64,000 nt of DNA, taken from the NCBI GenBank assembly GCA_001643675.2, contig LSRY02000003.1, positions 2,268,501 through 2,332,500 of the forward strand, written 5' to 3'. The position numbers and the translations under genes were made by a program. The DNA comes from Monocercomonoides exilis (lineage: Eukaryota; Preaxostyla; Oxymonadida; Polymastigidae). Position 1 is the first letter of the stretch, and each line of letters opens with the position of its first letter. The notes beneath the pieces are model-generated. The model had not been told where the DNA came from, ran no database searches, and saw only the letters and a program-made list of their open reading frames with translations. Shown here piece after piece: positions 24,164-36,019 of the stretch.

Positions 24164-26629
24164 TCACCGACAAGCCAGCTGATGAAATGATTTCTGCCTT
24201 ATGATCTGCACCTTCTTCAAAAAACCCATCGCGTTTTGTGTCCTCTTGTAGGGCATCTTTGATGTCCAACAATACATTGCTTTGATGCCAAGTATGTTTT
24301 CCATATGTTCATCATAAGCTGAATGCCCGTTGAGAAATATAAACAAATCGACATTCCAATCACCAAGTGCTTCTGTTCTGTCATGTCCAGCAACCGAGTT
24401 GTCTTTCTGAGCGATGCTTGTCATGAAGGCGAACAAGGGTTCCTTCACAGAAGCGACAAATGATTCACACACAAAATACACATCTCTTCCGACACTGGCC
24501 TTGTTGGCTGAAAACACGATATTGGTGATGGAAAAGGTTGTGGATGACACTTCTGAATCATCGTTGTACTCGATCATGAGAGCGCCGCCTCTTCCTCCAG
24601 AACTTGTATCCTCGCTCACAGAGCAGGTGGAGAAGGCTGTGTCACTCACTGAAAAGGAGTTGGCAGTGGAAGATGAGGCGAATGAGATGCACCCGCCATT
24701 GGTGGCTGTCTGTTGGCTGAACTGTTCTGAGTTGATACTGGTGATGGTGCAGTTGGCGAGGGAGAGGGAGAGGGCAGGGGAGGTGGCAGAGGAGAGAACA
24801 CAGCTGGTGGGGGTGGCAGTGGAGGTGATGTGGGTGATGTTGGAGGAGTTGAGGGTGAGGGGAGCGGTGAGGGAGGTGAGGTGGAAGATGCTTTGACTGT
24901 TGAGGGCGAGACTGGTGATTGCTGTGTGGTTGAGGGCGATGGAGCCAGCAGTGAGGAAGAAGAGGGGTGTTTTTATTGTTATGGAGGTTGTTCCGGTGAT
25001 GGTGGTTGTGTTGAGGTTGAGGGACGGGGAGTTATCGGAGAGGTGGAAGAGGATGGGGGTGATTTGATTTGAGGAGTTGTGGGAGATGGCGAGGGCAGAG
25101 ACTGTGAGGGAGCCCTGGGTCTGTTGGAAGAGGGCAGACGAGGCAGATGGATCTGGTGAAGAAGATGCAGATGAAAATGATGAAAATGATGAATTTGATG
25201 ATGATGACTGTGATGACTGAGAATATGAGATTGGTGGTTGGGGAATGCCACTGGAGGCGATGGTGGTGGCATCTGTTCCGTTTCCAGTGATTTTTGTATT
25301 TGGAGCACGAAATGTGAGAGTCTTTGTGGGAGTGAAAGTGGAGACGAGAAGGGAGAGGGAGGCATCGCTGAAGGGAGCAACGCATCCGAGAGCATACTCC
25401 ACTGTGGCACATGGGCGTTGCTGTGTTTTGCCACAAGCATCGACATCACTTCCACCATTTGCTACGATTTTGTTCTGGTTGATGATTGGAAGCCAGCTGT
25501 TGTATTCAGCGTTTTCAGCTTGTCCATTATTATACACTCTTTTTGTTGGAGTTGTTGAACCACAATTCTCGAATGGAGATTGAGTAATGGAATTACCACT
25601 GAAAAACACATCGTTTCCTCTGCCATTTGTTGCGGTGTTGCCATCAAAGAAACAGAAAGTGATGAATTTTCCTCCATTCATCCAGTTATATGTTGCATAA
25701 CAGTAAATGGCAGCGCCTCCATAATTAGTAGAGGCAGTCAATTCGTTGTTAATAAATTGACAATCATTGATCAAAAATTGACTAGGTTTGTTACTTGGAG
25801 GATAACGAAATGTTAAAGAGCCAGCAGAATCACCGCCAGAATTTGCGATGCATTTGCAGTTTGAAAACAGGAATTGACCATTTGATGGCATGTCATTAAG
25901 CAAGAAGTACCAGCCAGTTCCACACCAACTTGTTATTGAACAACTTACCACTCTATTTTCTGAAAATGTCCAAACAGAACTGGATTGTGGCCAGCCGACA
26001 TGAGCAGCTCCTCCATGAGCAGCTGAGCAACCCGTGAAGTTTGATTTTGAAATGTCAATTTTCAACAAATATACACAGTATAATGCTCCACTATGATCAT
26101 CAGATGAGCAATTGTCGAATGAACAAAAAGTGATTGTGAGATTTGCATTCGTGCAGTTGACATGAAGTGCACCTCCACGACTGCTTCCACTGCTTGAATT
26201 TTCCCATTCGCACCATTCAAATTTGTGGCTGTTCTCATCAAAATCAAACAATCTTCCAAGTGATTTTCTTTGAGATTCATTTCCCACGTGCACGACAGCA
26301 GCATTTGTCGAAGAGCGTGTTTGGTGAAGAAAAGAGGCATTGAAGGCAGAGAGAGAAGTGGATGGGTTGTTGAGGTTGGGGAGGATGACTCCATCGATGG
26401 AGTTGTGAGTGTGTTTGAAGAGGGATGAGTGGATGGAGAGGGATGAGTGAAGGGAGAAGGAGGGGATAGTATTGGTATTGGAGTTTGTGGAAGAAGAAGT
26501 GGTTGAGGTTGTTGAGGAGGCAGAAACGGATGAGGTAAGTGAGTGAGAGGGAAGAGATTGTTGAAATGGATGGGATTCGGACGAGGAGATGATTGAAAAG
26601 AGAGTATAGGAAGAGTGAAAAGAGAAATT
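24164..26629 (-). pseudogene. beta-helix protein, copy F: longest copy, full C-terminus but no ATG
   Basis: 822 codons open after a TAA, none an ATG before the leader. It begins with a Ser/Thr-rich stretch (TIPSFSLHSSLSIHSSLF, also in K and L), then THNSIDGVILPNLN, FEWCEWEN, GGALHVNC, NANLTITFCSF, SNFTGCSAAHGGA, GTGWYF, FITFCFFDGNTATNGRG, VDACGKTQQRPCATVEYALG and TKITGNGTDATT. Unlike the other copies it continues: a Ser-rich linker, SLTVSALAIS, many short NxT/TxT beta-helix rungs, GGRGGALMIEYND, FSANKASVGRDVYFVCESF, DLFIFL. It ends without a transmembrane segment (HQLACR). It shows what the complete 3' domain looks like; a second module seems to start before the stop. Confidence 0.68.
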
Positions 26630-28916
26630 TTAAAAATTCTTTTGTGTATGTTTGTGTTAAAGAAAATGAAATTGCTCAAATTGTTTCATTTTTCCTTCAA
26701 ATTATTCTTTTTGATGAAAAGAAATTGCCTTGTGTTATCTGCAATGAAAATGAAAATTAAAAAATTATAGAAATGAATTTTTGAATCAATAATTAAAATT
26801 TCATTTTGTTTCATTTTCGCGTTTTCATTAAAAAAACGAAAAGATCACATTTTCAAAAGATATTTATTTCTGAGAAAACTGAAAACACAAAATTCAACAA
26901 GAAATCGAAAAATATTCCAATAATTATAAATATTTGTTATCTGGCTTAAACTCAGCAGAAATTAGTGTTTATTAACTTTTTTTATCCCCACTTATTTGTG
27001 AATAAATAACTTAAGAAGAATATGAGGGTGAAAGTGAATTTAGGGATGGCTTTTTTGATTAATTATGAAAAATCATTTCATTATTAACATTTGGCGTGAA
27101 TATTTCCACTGTTTATAATTTTGAAAAATTATCTTTGAAATTCAAAAGAACACTTCATCTGTAATATTTATCGTTATTTGATACTGTATTTGCATTGACC
27201 AATCAAGGATGATGCATTTTTTAATGAAAAAAAGATTATATTGTCAATTTTTCATTAAAACTTTTTTTTTGTTTAAATTTCAAAAAAACAAAAATCAATT
27301 TTTCAACAAATTTCTGTTCCCACTCACATTTCTTTTCTTAAAAGGAAATAATTACATTGCTTCGGTTCTGTTTCCATTTTGGTGAAGTTTTATTAGTTGG
27401 AACAAAAATTTGATTAAAAAATGATATTTTTATTTTATTTGATAATTAAACAAAAGGAAGTTTTCAAAAAAAAAATTAGCCATAAAGTACTAGCAAACAA
27501 AAAAAAGAAAATCAAATGAAATGAATGATTTTGTTTTTTTGGTATTGCATGAAAAGAAAGGAAATGGAAAAGCTTAGCAAATATTTCAAAAATGTGTCTG
27601 GTTTTATTTGTTTGAAAATAATAAAAAAATAGATATTTTTTCCTATTATTCATAGTTTCATTGACATGAGTCCTTTCCATTGAGAGGGAAAACTTTATTT
27701 TTTGTTGATATCACAAATATCATCTCTTTCAATTTTCCAAAAGAAAAATAAAATGAAATTTTCTTCTTTCTTTTCTTAAAAAAAAAGAAAAGCAATAATA
27801 TTGAAGTGGAATGCCATTCTTTGTTAATTTTTTCAACTTTTTGTTTAAAATTTGTCACTTCAAACATTCACATTTCCAGAATCTATATGTGAAAAACAAC
27901 TGAAGGATAACACTGAAAAATTGTTGATTGTAATGATTTCAAAGATAATCACCCAATATTGAACTATTGTTGTCAACAACAAACAAACTTGATAGCGGAG
28001 AATATCACATTTCTCATTCAAAATGTGAAAAAGACTTTGGCCTTCACAATGGATCATTTGAAGAACACACAAAAAATTTTTTCATCAAAAAGCTTCTAAC
28101 AAGAACAATTATTGTGATAACGGATATTTGAACCTGTGATCATTTTCGATGAAAAGATGGTTCACAAAAGGTGATGATAAATATTAATTGAATATTCATG
28201 AAATGATGACTGAAATGTTTATAATTATTTTTCATTTTTTTATTCAGTTGAAAAGAATAACGAGGTGGAAATATCTTTGAATAAACTCACATTTCAACAA
28301 AAGCATCACTTGATTGTTTCAACAGAAAATTGAGAATCCATTATTTTTGAGAATCCTTTGTTCTTGGTTTTTCTGAAAAATGGATCCAATGATACAGAAT
28401 CGAAAAGTGAATAAACGAAGAAATTATCAAAATCAGTGAAGTTCTCCAATCCCAAAAATTTTCATTCAAATTTACATATTTTCAGTCAACAACAATGATT
28501 TTTTTAAAGGAAATAATTTTGAATATCAAGTTATTGTCGAACTTGACTATTGATTCGTTTTTAAATCAAAAATAAAAAATTGTTTTTAAAAATCAATTTT
28601 TCATTTTCTGGTTGCAAAATAGTAATTATTATTAAGGCATCTGAAGAACAAAACAAAAGAAGAACATTCTCAATAAAATATGTATTTTCGATTTACCAAA
28701 AGATCATTCAGAAAACAATACAAAAGGTATTTTGATGAGTGGGTTAAAAATAAAATTATGATTTTTCAATTCTTTGTTAGAATAGAAAGGATATCAATTC
28801 TGAAAAAATTCTTCAAAAAGAGAAACAAAAAGAAATTCATATTTGGAATCATAGAAATTTCATCGAAAATTGTTTGTGATAAAATAATTGAAAATCTCAA
28901 CACTATATGCAAATAA
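26630..28916. other. AT-rich spacer; right end is the shared 5' flank of copy G
   Basis: No gene supported over about 2.3 kb. From about 28,580 the plus strand matches, inverted, 41,940-42,260 and in part 4,800-5,110. An open stretch at 28,680-28,916 (Lys/Arg/Phe-rich) lies inside this flank and is not frame-conserved in the other two copies. Confidence 0.5.
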
Positions 28917-29873
28917 ATGCTGAAAATATTCATCTTGAACACTTTTCATATTTTGAAGCAAATTCTCGATTTAATTCAATGGCAAAATTCATTCTCTTTC
29001 TTTCCATTCACTCCTCTCTCTTTCTTCCCTTCCCTCAATAGCCCATCCACTTCTCTCTCTGCCTTCAATGTCTCTTTCCTCCATCAAACTCGATCTTTAC
29101 CAAATGATCCTGTGAAATATAACGGATCTGAATCTCAACAAGAGAAATTAAGCAGATTGTCCTTCACTGCTTTGAATAGCTATATCTTTGAGTGGTGCGA
29201 ATGGAATAATTCAAATGGTGGTTCTTCATCTGGTGGTGCACTTTATGTGGTTTGCACAAATGCAAATCTCACAATCACTTCTTGTTCATTCAATAATTGT
29301 TCAAATACAAATCACGGTGGAGCGTTATACAGTTACAGTTTACAGAATGTGAACATCGCTAAATCCAATTTTTCAAACTGTTCGGCATTACATGGAGGCG
29401 CAATTTGTATTGATGGTCAAAAATCATCTTCTGTTTATTCATTCTCAGATAATAGAGTTGAAGGGTGTAAAATAACGGGCATTTATGGAACTGGTTGGTA
29501 TTTCTGGATCTATAACATGACCTCAGCAAGTCAATTCCTGCTCACCAAATGCAAGTGCATTTCAAATTCTGGTGGTGATTCTGCTGGTTCTCTCACATTC
29601 AATTCTCCTCCAACCAATAAGCCAAATCAATTTTTAATTAATGATTGTCAGTTCTTAAACAATAAATTGACATCAACTTCAACTTCCTATGGTGGTGCTG
29701 CGCTGTGCTGCACAAAAACATCAAATTGGATGAGCGGGTTCAAATTCATCGCATTCTGTTTCTTCGATGGCAACACTGCAACTAATGGCAGAGGGAATGA
29801 TGTGTTTTTCAGTGGAAGCAGCATCACCCAATCTCCATTCCAGCAATGCGGTTCAACAACTCCAACACTATGA
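28917..29873 (+). pseudogene. beta-helix cassette, copy G (ATG present, interrupted 3' end)
   Basis: 318 aa from an ATG: MLKIFILNTFHILKQIL, then the second leader class FTPLSFFPSLNSPSTSLSAFN, KYNGSESQQEKLSRLSF, FEWCEWNN, GGALYVVC, ANLTITSCSF, NHGGALYSY, SNFSNCSALHGGA, GTGWYFW, NSGGDSAGSLTF, YGGAALCC, FIAFCFFDGNTATNGRG, NDVFF. It ends at CGSTTPTL where other copies have KRVWN; two more stops follow, so the 3' part is lost. The leader is hydrophobic but weak as a signal peptide. In copy J the same leader is one base out of frame. Confidence 0.6.
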
Positions 29874-30634
29874 GTGTGGAATAAAAATACAGCTGATAAC
29901 TCTGAATAAAACAGCTGGCTTCCTCATCTTTTCTCTCATAATTCTTCCAATTAAATGCTTTTCCCGCTTTCTCCATTTTTCCAAGCATTTTTGCTTTCTT
30001 TATTTTCTTCCTTCATCATGCTTCAAATTTTCTATCTTTTTTTTCAAAACTTTTGATTTTTCCTGCATTTAGTCACTTGTCCCTGCTTGTTGTTTCGCTT
30101 CTCGAACACTTTCCTCTGTTTATTCAATTATTCTTCTTCTCAAATCCAACTTCCAACTCAAACTTTGAATTCAATCTTCTTCTTCCTTTCATTCAAAAAA
30201 TATCTTCAATCCTCTCAATCTCATTTCCATTTAGCATGCACCCTAAATCAAGAATTTCTTTTCCTATCCTCTTCCAATTTTCATTTGAAATTTTCTCCTT
30301 CATCAATGTATTTGCTTGTTTCCATTTCTTTTTTCTCTTTATTTCTAATGCTGACACAATTGATGGAGAATTCAAAATGGATGAAGTGGATTTTGAGGAA
30401 ACTGTTGTGCGACATGTTGTTGGAGTTTTGCAAGAAGAAGACGAAGACGACGAAGACGAAGACGACGAAGACGACGAAGACGAAGACGACGAAGACGAAG
30501 ACGAGGATGATGAATGAATAGTACAAGCTGATTGATGGTCGAGATTTGCGAAAATGAATGATAACAAATTGAACAGAGAGTTTCGCTGAAATCGTTATTT
30601 CTTGTTTTTCAACTTTGTTTCCGCGTTCTTCTGA
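29874..30634 (+). repeat. short-class 3' flank and acidic tract between copies G and H
   Basis: Pyrimidine-rich spacer also found after copies D, E and K, with the common phrase CATGCTTC/CTTCTCAA type runs and a shared GAAATTCAAAATAGATGAAG-like stretch. At 30,377-30,517 an ATG frame encodes MDEVDFEETVVRHVVGVL followed by a Glu/Asp tract from GAAGACGAC repeats. Copy E's flank encodes a related KIDEVYVEEIVVLYVVDIF then poly-Glu. A short acidic protein is possible, unproven. Confidence 0.45.
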
Positions 30635-31855
30635 CAAGAAGAATCCTCCAACTCATCCCTCTCTATCCACTCATCCCTCTTCCTCCACACCCACAATCCC
30701 ATCGATGGAGTCATCCTCCCCAACCTCAACAACCCATTCACTTCTCTCTCTGCATTCAATGCTTCTTTTCTCCACCAAACACGTTCTTCCTCTAATGATG
30801 TTGTAAGATATAACGGATCCGAAACTCAAAAAAAGGAATTAAGTCGATTGCCCTTTACTGATTTGAATAGCTATCTCTTTGAATGGTGTGAATGGAATAA
30901 TTCAAAAAGCGAAAGTGATTGGGGTGGAGCACTTTCTGTTGTTTGCGCAAACGCAAATCTCGCTATCACTTCTTGCTCATTCAATAAATGTACATCAAGC
31001 AATGGTGAAGGAGGAGCAATATTCTGTCAATATTTATTACAAATCAGCATCACAAAATCGAATTTCACAAATTGCCAGGCGAGACATGGAGGAGCTGCGA
31101 GATTAGATAATCCACAATCATCTTCTGTTTGGACATTCTCAGAAAACAAAGTGGAAAGTTGTTCAATAACAAGTTGGTGTGGAACTGGTTGGTACTTTTC
31201 CCTCTATTACATGCCCTCAGATGCTCAATTCCTGTTTTCCAAATGCAAGTGCATTTCAAATTCCGGTGGAAATTCAGCTGGTTCTTTAACATTCAATAAT
31301 CCTCCACAAAATAAACCAAGTCAATTTTCAATCGTTGAGTGCCAGTTCATAAACAACAAATTGACAAGTGCATCATCTACACGCGGAGGAGCTGCGCTGT
31401 GTTGCACAGCAACTTATTCCTGGATGAATAGTATAAAATTCATCACATTCTGCTTTTTCGATGGCAACACTGCCAAAAATGGCAGGGGAAATGATGTGTT
31501 CTTCAGTGGAAGCAGCATCACTCAATCTCCATTTGAGAATTGTGGTTCAACAACTCCAACACAAAGAGTCTGGAACAACAATACAGCAGACAATGAAACT
31601 TTCAATGGCTGGCTCCCCCTCGTTGCCCAGAACAAAATCGTTGCCAGCAATGGAACTGATGCTGATGCCTGTGGCAGACCCCAACAGACCCCATGTGCCA
31701 CCATCGAGTATGCCCTCACTGGCTTCATTTCCCTCCTCCACGACGCCTCTCTCACCCTCCTCACCTCAACATTTGTTCCTCTTCAAACACTCACTTTCAG
31801 CGCAGTTGACACAAAAATCATTGATAACAATGAACTTTATCAGATTCTCATATAA
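30635..31855 (+). pseudogene. beta-helix cassette, copy H (long 3' class, no ATG)
   Basis: 407 codons open after the TGA shared with copy C. Leader SLSIHSSLFLHTHNPIDGVI, SAFNASFLHQTRSS; then FEWCEWNN, GGALSVVC, ANLAITSCSF, GGAIFCQYLL, SNFTNCQARHGGA, GTGWYF, CISNSGGNSAGSLTF, FITFCFFDGNTAKNGRG, NDVFF, CGSTTPTQRVWN, ADACGRPQQTPCATIEYALTG, TKIIDNNE, stop. It lies 0.75 kb after copy G in the same direction, as C follows D on the other strand. Confidence 0.68.
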
Positions 31856-33440
31856 ATTCTTCCATTTATTAATTTTGAGCATTTTTTCATTTCAGAGAAA
31901 TATCCTACACCTATCATCTTCTTTTCACCAGAAGTTTATTTTTTTCAATCTATCTTTAATCTCCGCTCAGACAAAAATATTTCTTCGAAATTTCTTCATC
32001 AAATTTCTCCTTTTCATCAAATATGAATTGAGCTCAAGAAAAAAGATTCATCGCTTTCATCTCTTCAAATAGGATTTCTTCAGGCATATCAACATGCTCT
32101 TCTAAATTTTCCTTTCCTTTTCATTTTCAACAATTTGCTCCAGTTTCGTAGATGTGTAATCTGCAGAAGGCTATTTAGGAACACATCCATTTCATAAATG
32201 AATTGCTTCAATGCCCATTCCTTTTCATTTCAGATGCTTGATCTTCAAAATCAAAAAAGTCAGATTCAATCTCCGTTTTCTGTTGAATGCCTGATGATCA
32301 GCTTTTCTTGGTTAAACATTGTGCAATTTCCTTTGTAAAATAACATTAGCTGATATTTTGAGAGAGAATAAATATACATTTTGTGCTTCAGAAAAGATAT
32401 TAAAAGATGAGGTCTGGCCCTGAATTCGAGGGGAGTTGAATGAATTCGAATAAACATTATTTTTGTTGATCATCAAAGAAATCGAAGAAGAAGTTGATTT
32501 GAATGAAATAAATGAATTTTTCCAAATTGCCTTTTTTCATCACGAGAATCGTGATTGAAAAATGCAAAGAAAGCTCCTTTATTGATTGACTGAAGAGACA
32601 AAGGAAAGGAAATGAAGCAATTTTCCGTTCAATTTTGCGGAGCTGTTGAATTGAATGGAATAAATGCGTTTGAAGTTCGGTTCTCTGATCCAGTAAAAAG
32701 TGTAAAAAAAAATTTGAAGAAGAAGAAGATGATGAAGAAGGTGAAGAAGAAGAAGAAGATGATGATGATGATGAAGGTGAAGAAGGTGAAGAAGAAGAAG
32801 GTGAAGAAGAAAAAGAAGGTGAAGAAAAAGAAGGTGAAGAAGAAGAAGGTGAAGAAGAAGAAAAAGAAGAAGGAGAAGGTGAAGAAGAAGAAGGTGAAGA
32901 AGAAGAAGAAGAAGAAGAAGAAGGTGGAGCAATTGAGAATTGTGAAACGAATTTAATCCTTTTAATAAAGATGTTGATGATTACTTGAGGAATGTCGATT
33001 GATAAAAACAAATCATTCGATGAGTTGATTTCAGATGAAATATACAATCTTCATCACAAAATATGTGAAAGGGAAAGAGATGCAAACAGATAAAGAAGGA
33101 AGTCCACAAATCGTTGACTGACTTTGTGTGGTTGAACTGTTTTTCCCTCAGAAAAAGAAAATTATGCTTGTCCAATGATGTCAACAATTCAAATGAACTT
33201 CATGGATGATGAGGATATTGGCAGAGAAGAATTCAAAATCGAAGAAGGCGTTGTCGATTGATGAAGTTGACTTCAATTGCAAAAATTTCAAACGAAATAA
33301 GAAGAAAATGACGAATTTTATGATTATGTGATTGATGTGTCGATTCTGGCAATGAGCATCTTTTATTGAAGTGAGACTGTTGAGAATGATAGCGAAGGTG
33401 AAGAAGAAGGTGAAGAAAAATAGAAGATGTCAGCTTTTCC
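31856..33440 (+). repeat. shared 3' flank of copy H
   Basis: Same flank as after copy B. It contains GATGAGGTCTGGCCCTGAAT (near 32,406) and a GAA/GGTGAA microsatellite (about 32,720-32,930). The opposite strand holds the Ser-rich frame annotated separately. Confidence 0.55.
32457..33047 (-). pseudogene. Ser-rich convergent protein, best open copy in the flank of H
   Basis: 196 codons open on the strand opposite copy H, starting at a TTG, no ATG seen. N-terminus SSEINSSNDLFLSIDI and VIINIFIKRIKFVSQFS resembles the 48.7-kb copy (EIYTASDPF, IQIILNIINVVQLISHFS). A long poly-Ser/Pro tract follows. The C-terminal part KIERKIASFPFLCLFSQSIK, ELSLHF is also read on the plus strand in the flank of copy J (near 39,830-39,900). 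The end FFFDFFDDQQK matches FFFNIFFNKQQK of the 48.7-kb copy. Conservation at the protein level on this strand argues against a chance frame. Function unknown. Confidence 0.42.
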
Positions 33441-34920
33441 AAGTCACGTTGGGCGATAGAAAAAACTGAATGTGTTCTGAATGTGAATGCCCAGTCAGCT
33501 CATGTGCTCTGACAAAAGAGTCGCTTCTGCCAAACACTCTCAAAATAAGCCAAACAAACTGCTTTTCTCTTTCTTGCAAACTCATGTTAAGCATTGTCAG
33601 GCTTTGCCTCATACAAAACGGATGGCAAAAGTCACGAATATCATCATTGAATGCAATCCAAACAGGGATAATCCCAAAACTTATGGTTCTTTCGCGAAAT
33701 GAAAAGAAGGCTTTTCTTTCTATGGCATTCCTGTTCATGACCAATCTGTATTCATTCAAAGAACACCTTTAAAGAAAAATGAATGAAATAAAAAAATCAA
33801 ACCATTTTTTTGGCCTCGAAATATTTTCCCTTCTCCAATGGATTGGTTATTATCAGCCAAGCAGTCTTTCTTGCTCTCCAAAATTGCCTCTTGCCACATA
33901 AAAAAACAGACTGCTGAACAATAAATGGCTGATGAAGAACATCATCGAAAGCAGAAAATCCTTTATGAAACCGATAATGAAGACAGGTGAAAATTAATAT
34001 TCTCCAAATGATAAAGTAATGAACTCCTTTTCAAAGACTTATTCAACGCCATATCTTTGTTGATAGTTTTCCAACGTGTTTCGCGTAAATGGCAATGCGT
34101 TTGTTGTTAAGGCCTGCTGAGTGCTTCGTTCAACTCGCTTCCTCCATTGTTCAATCCCCAAATTCCCTTTCCTTTTCCACAAAGAAAATCTTCCTCCCAA
34201 AAACCATATAAAGCAAGTCCTGAGCAAAAGATATGCCAAGTGCAACGCATTTCCCTCGAAATGAACAAGCTGTTCAATTCGATCTTTCTGAAATTGTAGT
34301 AGCTTTTTCTGCAACTTGCTTGAGTTATTTTTCATTAAAAATATCACAGCCGATGTTGCACCATATGTTTTGCAATATACTGCCAAGTTCAAATCTCATA
34401 CAATTTTACCCACTAATTCACTTTTCGCAAACAATATTGGAAAACAGCCACTCACTCCTCCATCTGTTAACAAAATCCCTGTTCTTCTGCGGTGCCATAA
34501 CTTGCATTGGCACATCTGTAGCCGTTGGACTAAGCAGCTCAAACATGCTCTGGCCGCAGCAAATCATCAATCAAAAATCTTCACTTATATTATTATAGGT
34601 TGGACACCCTTATTAATAAACCAAACAATAAATGAATGTTTTGCTGCCCTTCGTCTTGCCTGTCTTGAGGCAAAAGAATGAAAATGATGCAGAGGAATAA
34701 GTTAATGATTGTGCATCTTCAGGTATTTTAATCGATATTTGTGACTCTTTTGAAGCAGATGTTCCTCCAACATTCAGAAATGGAATCAATATGTTGCTTC
34801 ACCTTGATTTTTTCGAATGCACAGGACCAGCAGCAAATGTTTTATGGTGTGCACAGGGCATGACTGAATCACTATTCAAGCGATTTTATCTGTTCTTTTT
34901 TTATTATTTTAGAAAAAAGA
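33441..34920. other. unidentified region with short decayed frames
   Basis: Not part of the flanks. Two minus-strand stretches look protein-like. 33,430-33,738 (102 codons from an ATG, MNRNAIERKAFFSFRERTIS, then LQEREKQFVWLILRVFGRSD) overlaps the end of the H flank. 34,039-34,335 (MKNNSSKLQKKLLQFQKDRI, then RKGNLGIEQWRKRVERST) ends YGVE. A plus-strand stretch near 34,720-34,890 (DSFEADVPPTFRNGINMLLH, TGPAANVLWCAQGM) also reads well. Probably a degraded element; no family recognised. Confidence 0.3.
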
Positions 34921-34926
34921 AATTAT

Positions 34927-35430
34927 TTATTGACTTTTGAAAGGGGCTTGGGCGATTGAACAATTTGAGGAATGCTGTGCAAAAAGGGGAAAGCGAAGAA
35001 AATGGATGGAATAATGGAAGACGTGAGATTTGAAGAGACTGGCGCTATTTGTGGAGTGGGTTGTTGAAAGGAAAATGGAGAAAATGGCGGATGAAAAGGG
35101 ATTAGGATTGAGGTTGGGATTTTGGCGTTGGAGTATCGGGAGATGCTTTGAAGAGCCAAAGGCCTTGAAGGATGATGACTTTTTATTTTCGTTCTTCATT
35201 GAGGAAAAGATGCAAGAAAAAGATTTTTGATGAAAAGAAGAAGAACGAATAAGAAAAGGATGAAAGACTTCTGGGGGAATGTTTGCAATAGAACGTAATT
35301 CTGGGTGGAGGCCTTTCAGTGGAATTGGAGTTGATTTGTGTGGCTTGCCTGCTGAAAGGTGTGTTGGAGAAAGAAGGAAAGGGAGGAGACTCAAAAAGAA
35401 GTTGAAATGAGTTTGCTTGGCTTGAGTCAT
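34927..35430 (-). CDS. hypothetical secreted Ser/Pro/His-rich protein
   Basis: 167 codons from an ATG with a plausible signal peptide (TQAKQTHFNFFLSLLPFLLS, cleavage near LSAG). The rest is rich in Ser, Pro, Phe and His (IPLKGLHPELRSIANIPPEV, then FIRSSSFHQKSF) and shows no domain I recognise. The stretch just upstream holds long A/T runs (35,458-35,500). DNA to the right (35,500-35,900) resembles 48,390-48,670, so it lies in repeat territory and may be a fragment. Low certainty that it is expressed. Confidence 0.35.
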   Translation of the reverse strand: MTQAKQTHFNFFLSLLPFLLSPTHLSAGKPHKSTPIPLKGLHPELRSIANIPPEVFHPFLIRSSSFHQKSFSCIFSSMKNENKKSSSFKAFGSSKHLPILQRQNPNLNPNPFSSAIFSIFLSTTHSTNSASLFKSHVFHYSIHFLRFPLFAQHSSNCSIAQAPFKSQ

Positions 35431-35499
35431 TTTCACACAGCGTTCAAGTGTGTCTTATTTTTTTTTTTTCAATTTTTTATTTTTTTTTTTGAAATGTAT

Positions 35500-36010
35500 T
35501 TATTTTGAATAGGAGACAGACAACGAGTGATGTTTGAAGGAAGAAACAGGAATTATCATGTGCAATCAGAAGCAGCACAATTTGAGGGGACTTGCGAATG
35601 GATGAGTTTTGGAGAAATTGATGAAGAGATTGATGAAGTGCAGAGAGATGGGGAATGTGAGTGTGAATGGGCTGGGTTTTGGGAGAGAAGATTCAAAAGA
35701 AGTAGGAGATGTGGGAAAGGATGTGGATTGGAAGAGAAAATATGATGAGAGGATGAGAGAAGGGAGAGAATGATTGAACTCTGATGGGTGTGATTGTAAG
35801 AAGATGAAGAAGAGGAATTTGAAGAAATCAACATTTTCAGTTTCTGAGGGGAAAGAGGAGGCGACCACTCAAGAACAGTCAATGAACATTGGACATCCAA
35901 TTCAATTGGTATGCATCAATCTGCTTGTTGAATTTTTTGTGATCATGTTTTTTTTCCAATATGAAGTTCATTTATCAAATTCAATATTTTATCTCAATGA
36001 CAACATCACA
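35500..36010 (+). repeat. segment related to 22,560-23,000 and 48,190-48,680
   Basis: On the minus strand all contain a PLSPQKxKMLI phrase and Ser/His/Pro-rich translations. G/A-rich plus strand. No supported gene. Confidence 0.35.
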
Positions 36011-36019
36011 TGAACCCTT

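Noticed and set aside
30193-30637. Minus-strand poly-Ser frame at 30.2-30.6 kb
   Set aside because: Shadow of the GAAGAC tract, without the conserved ends of the Ser-rich family.
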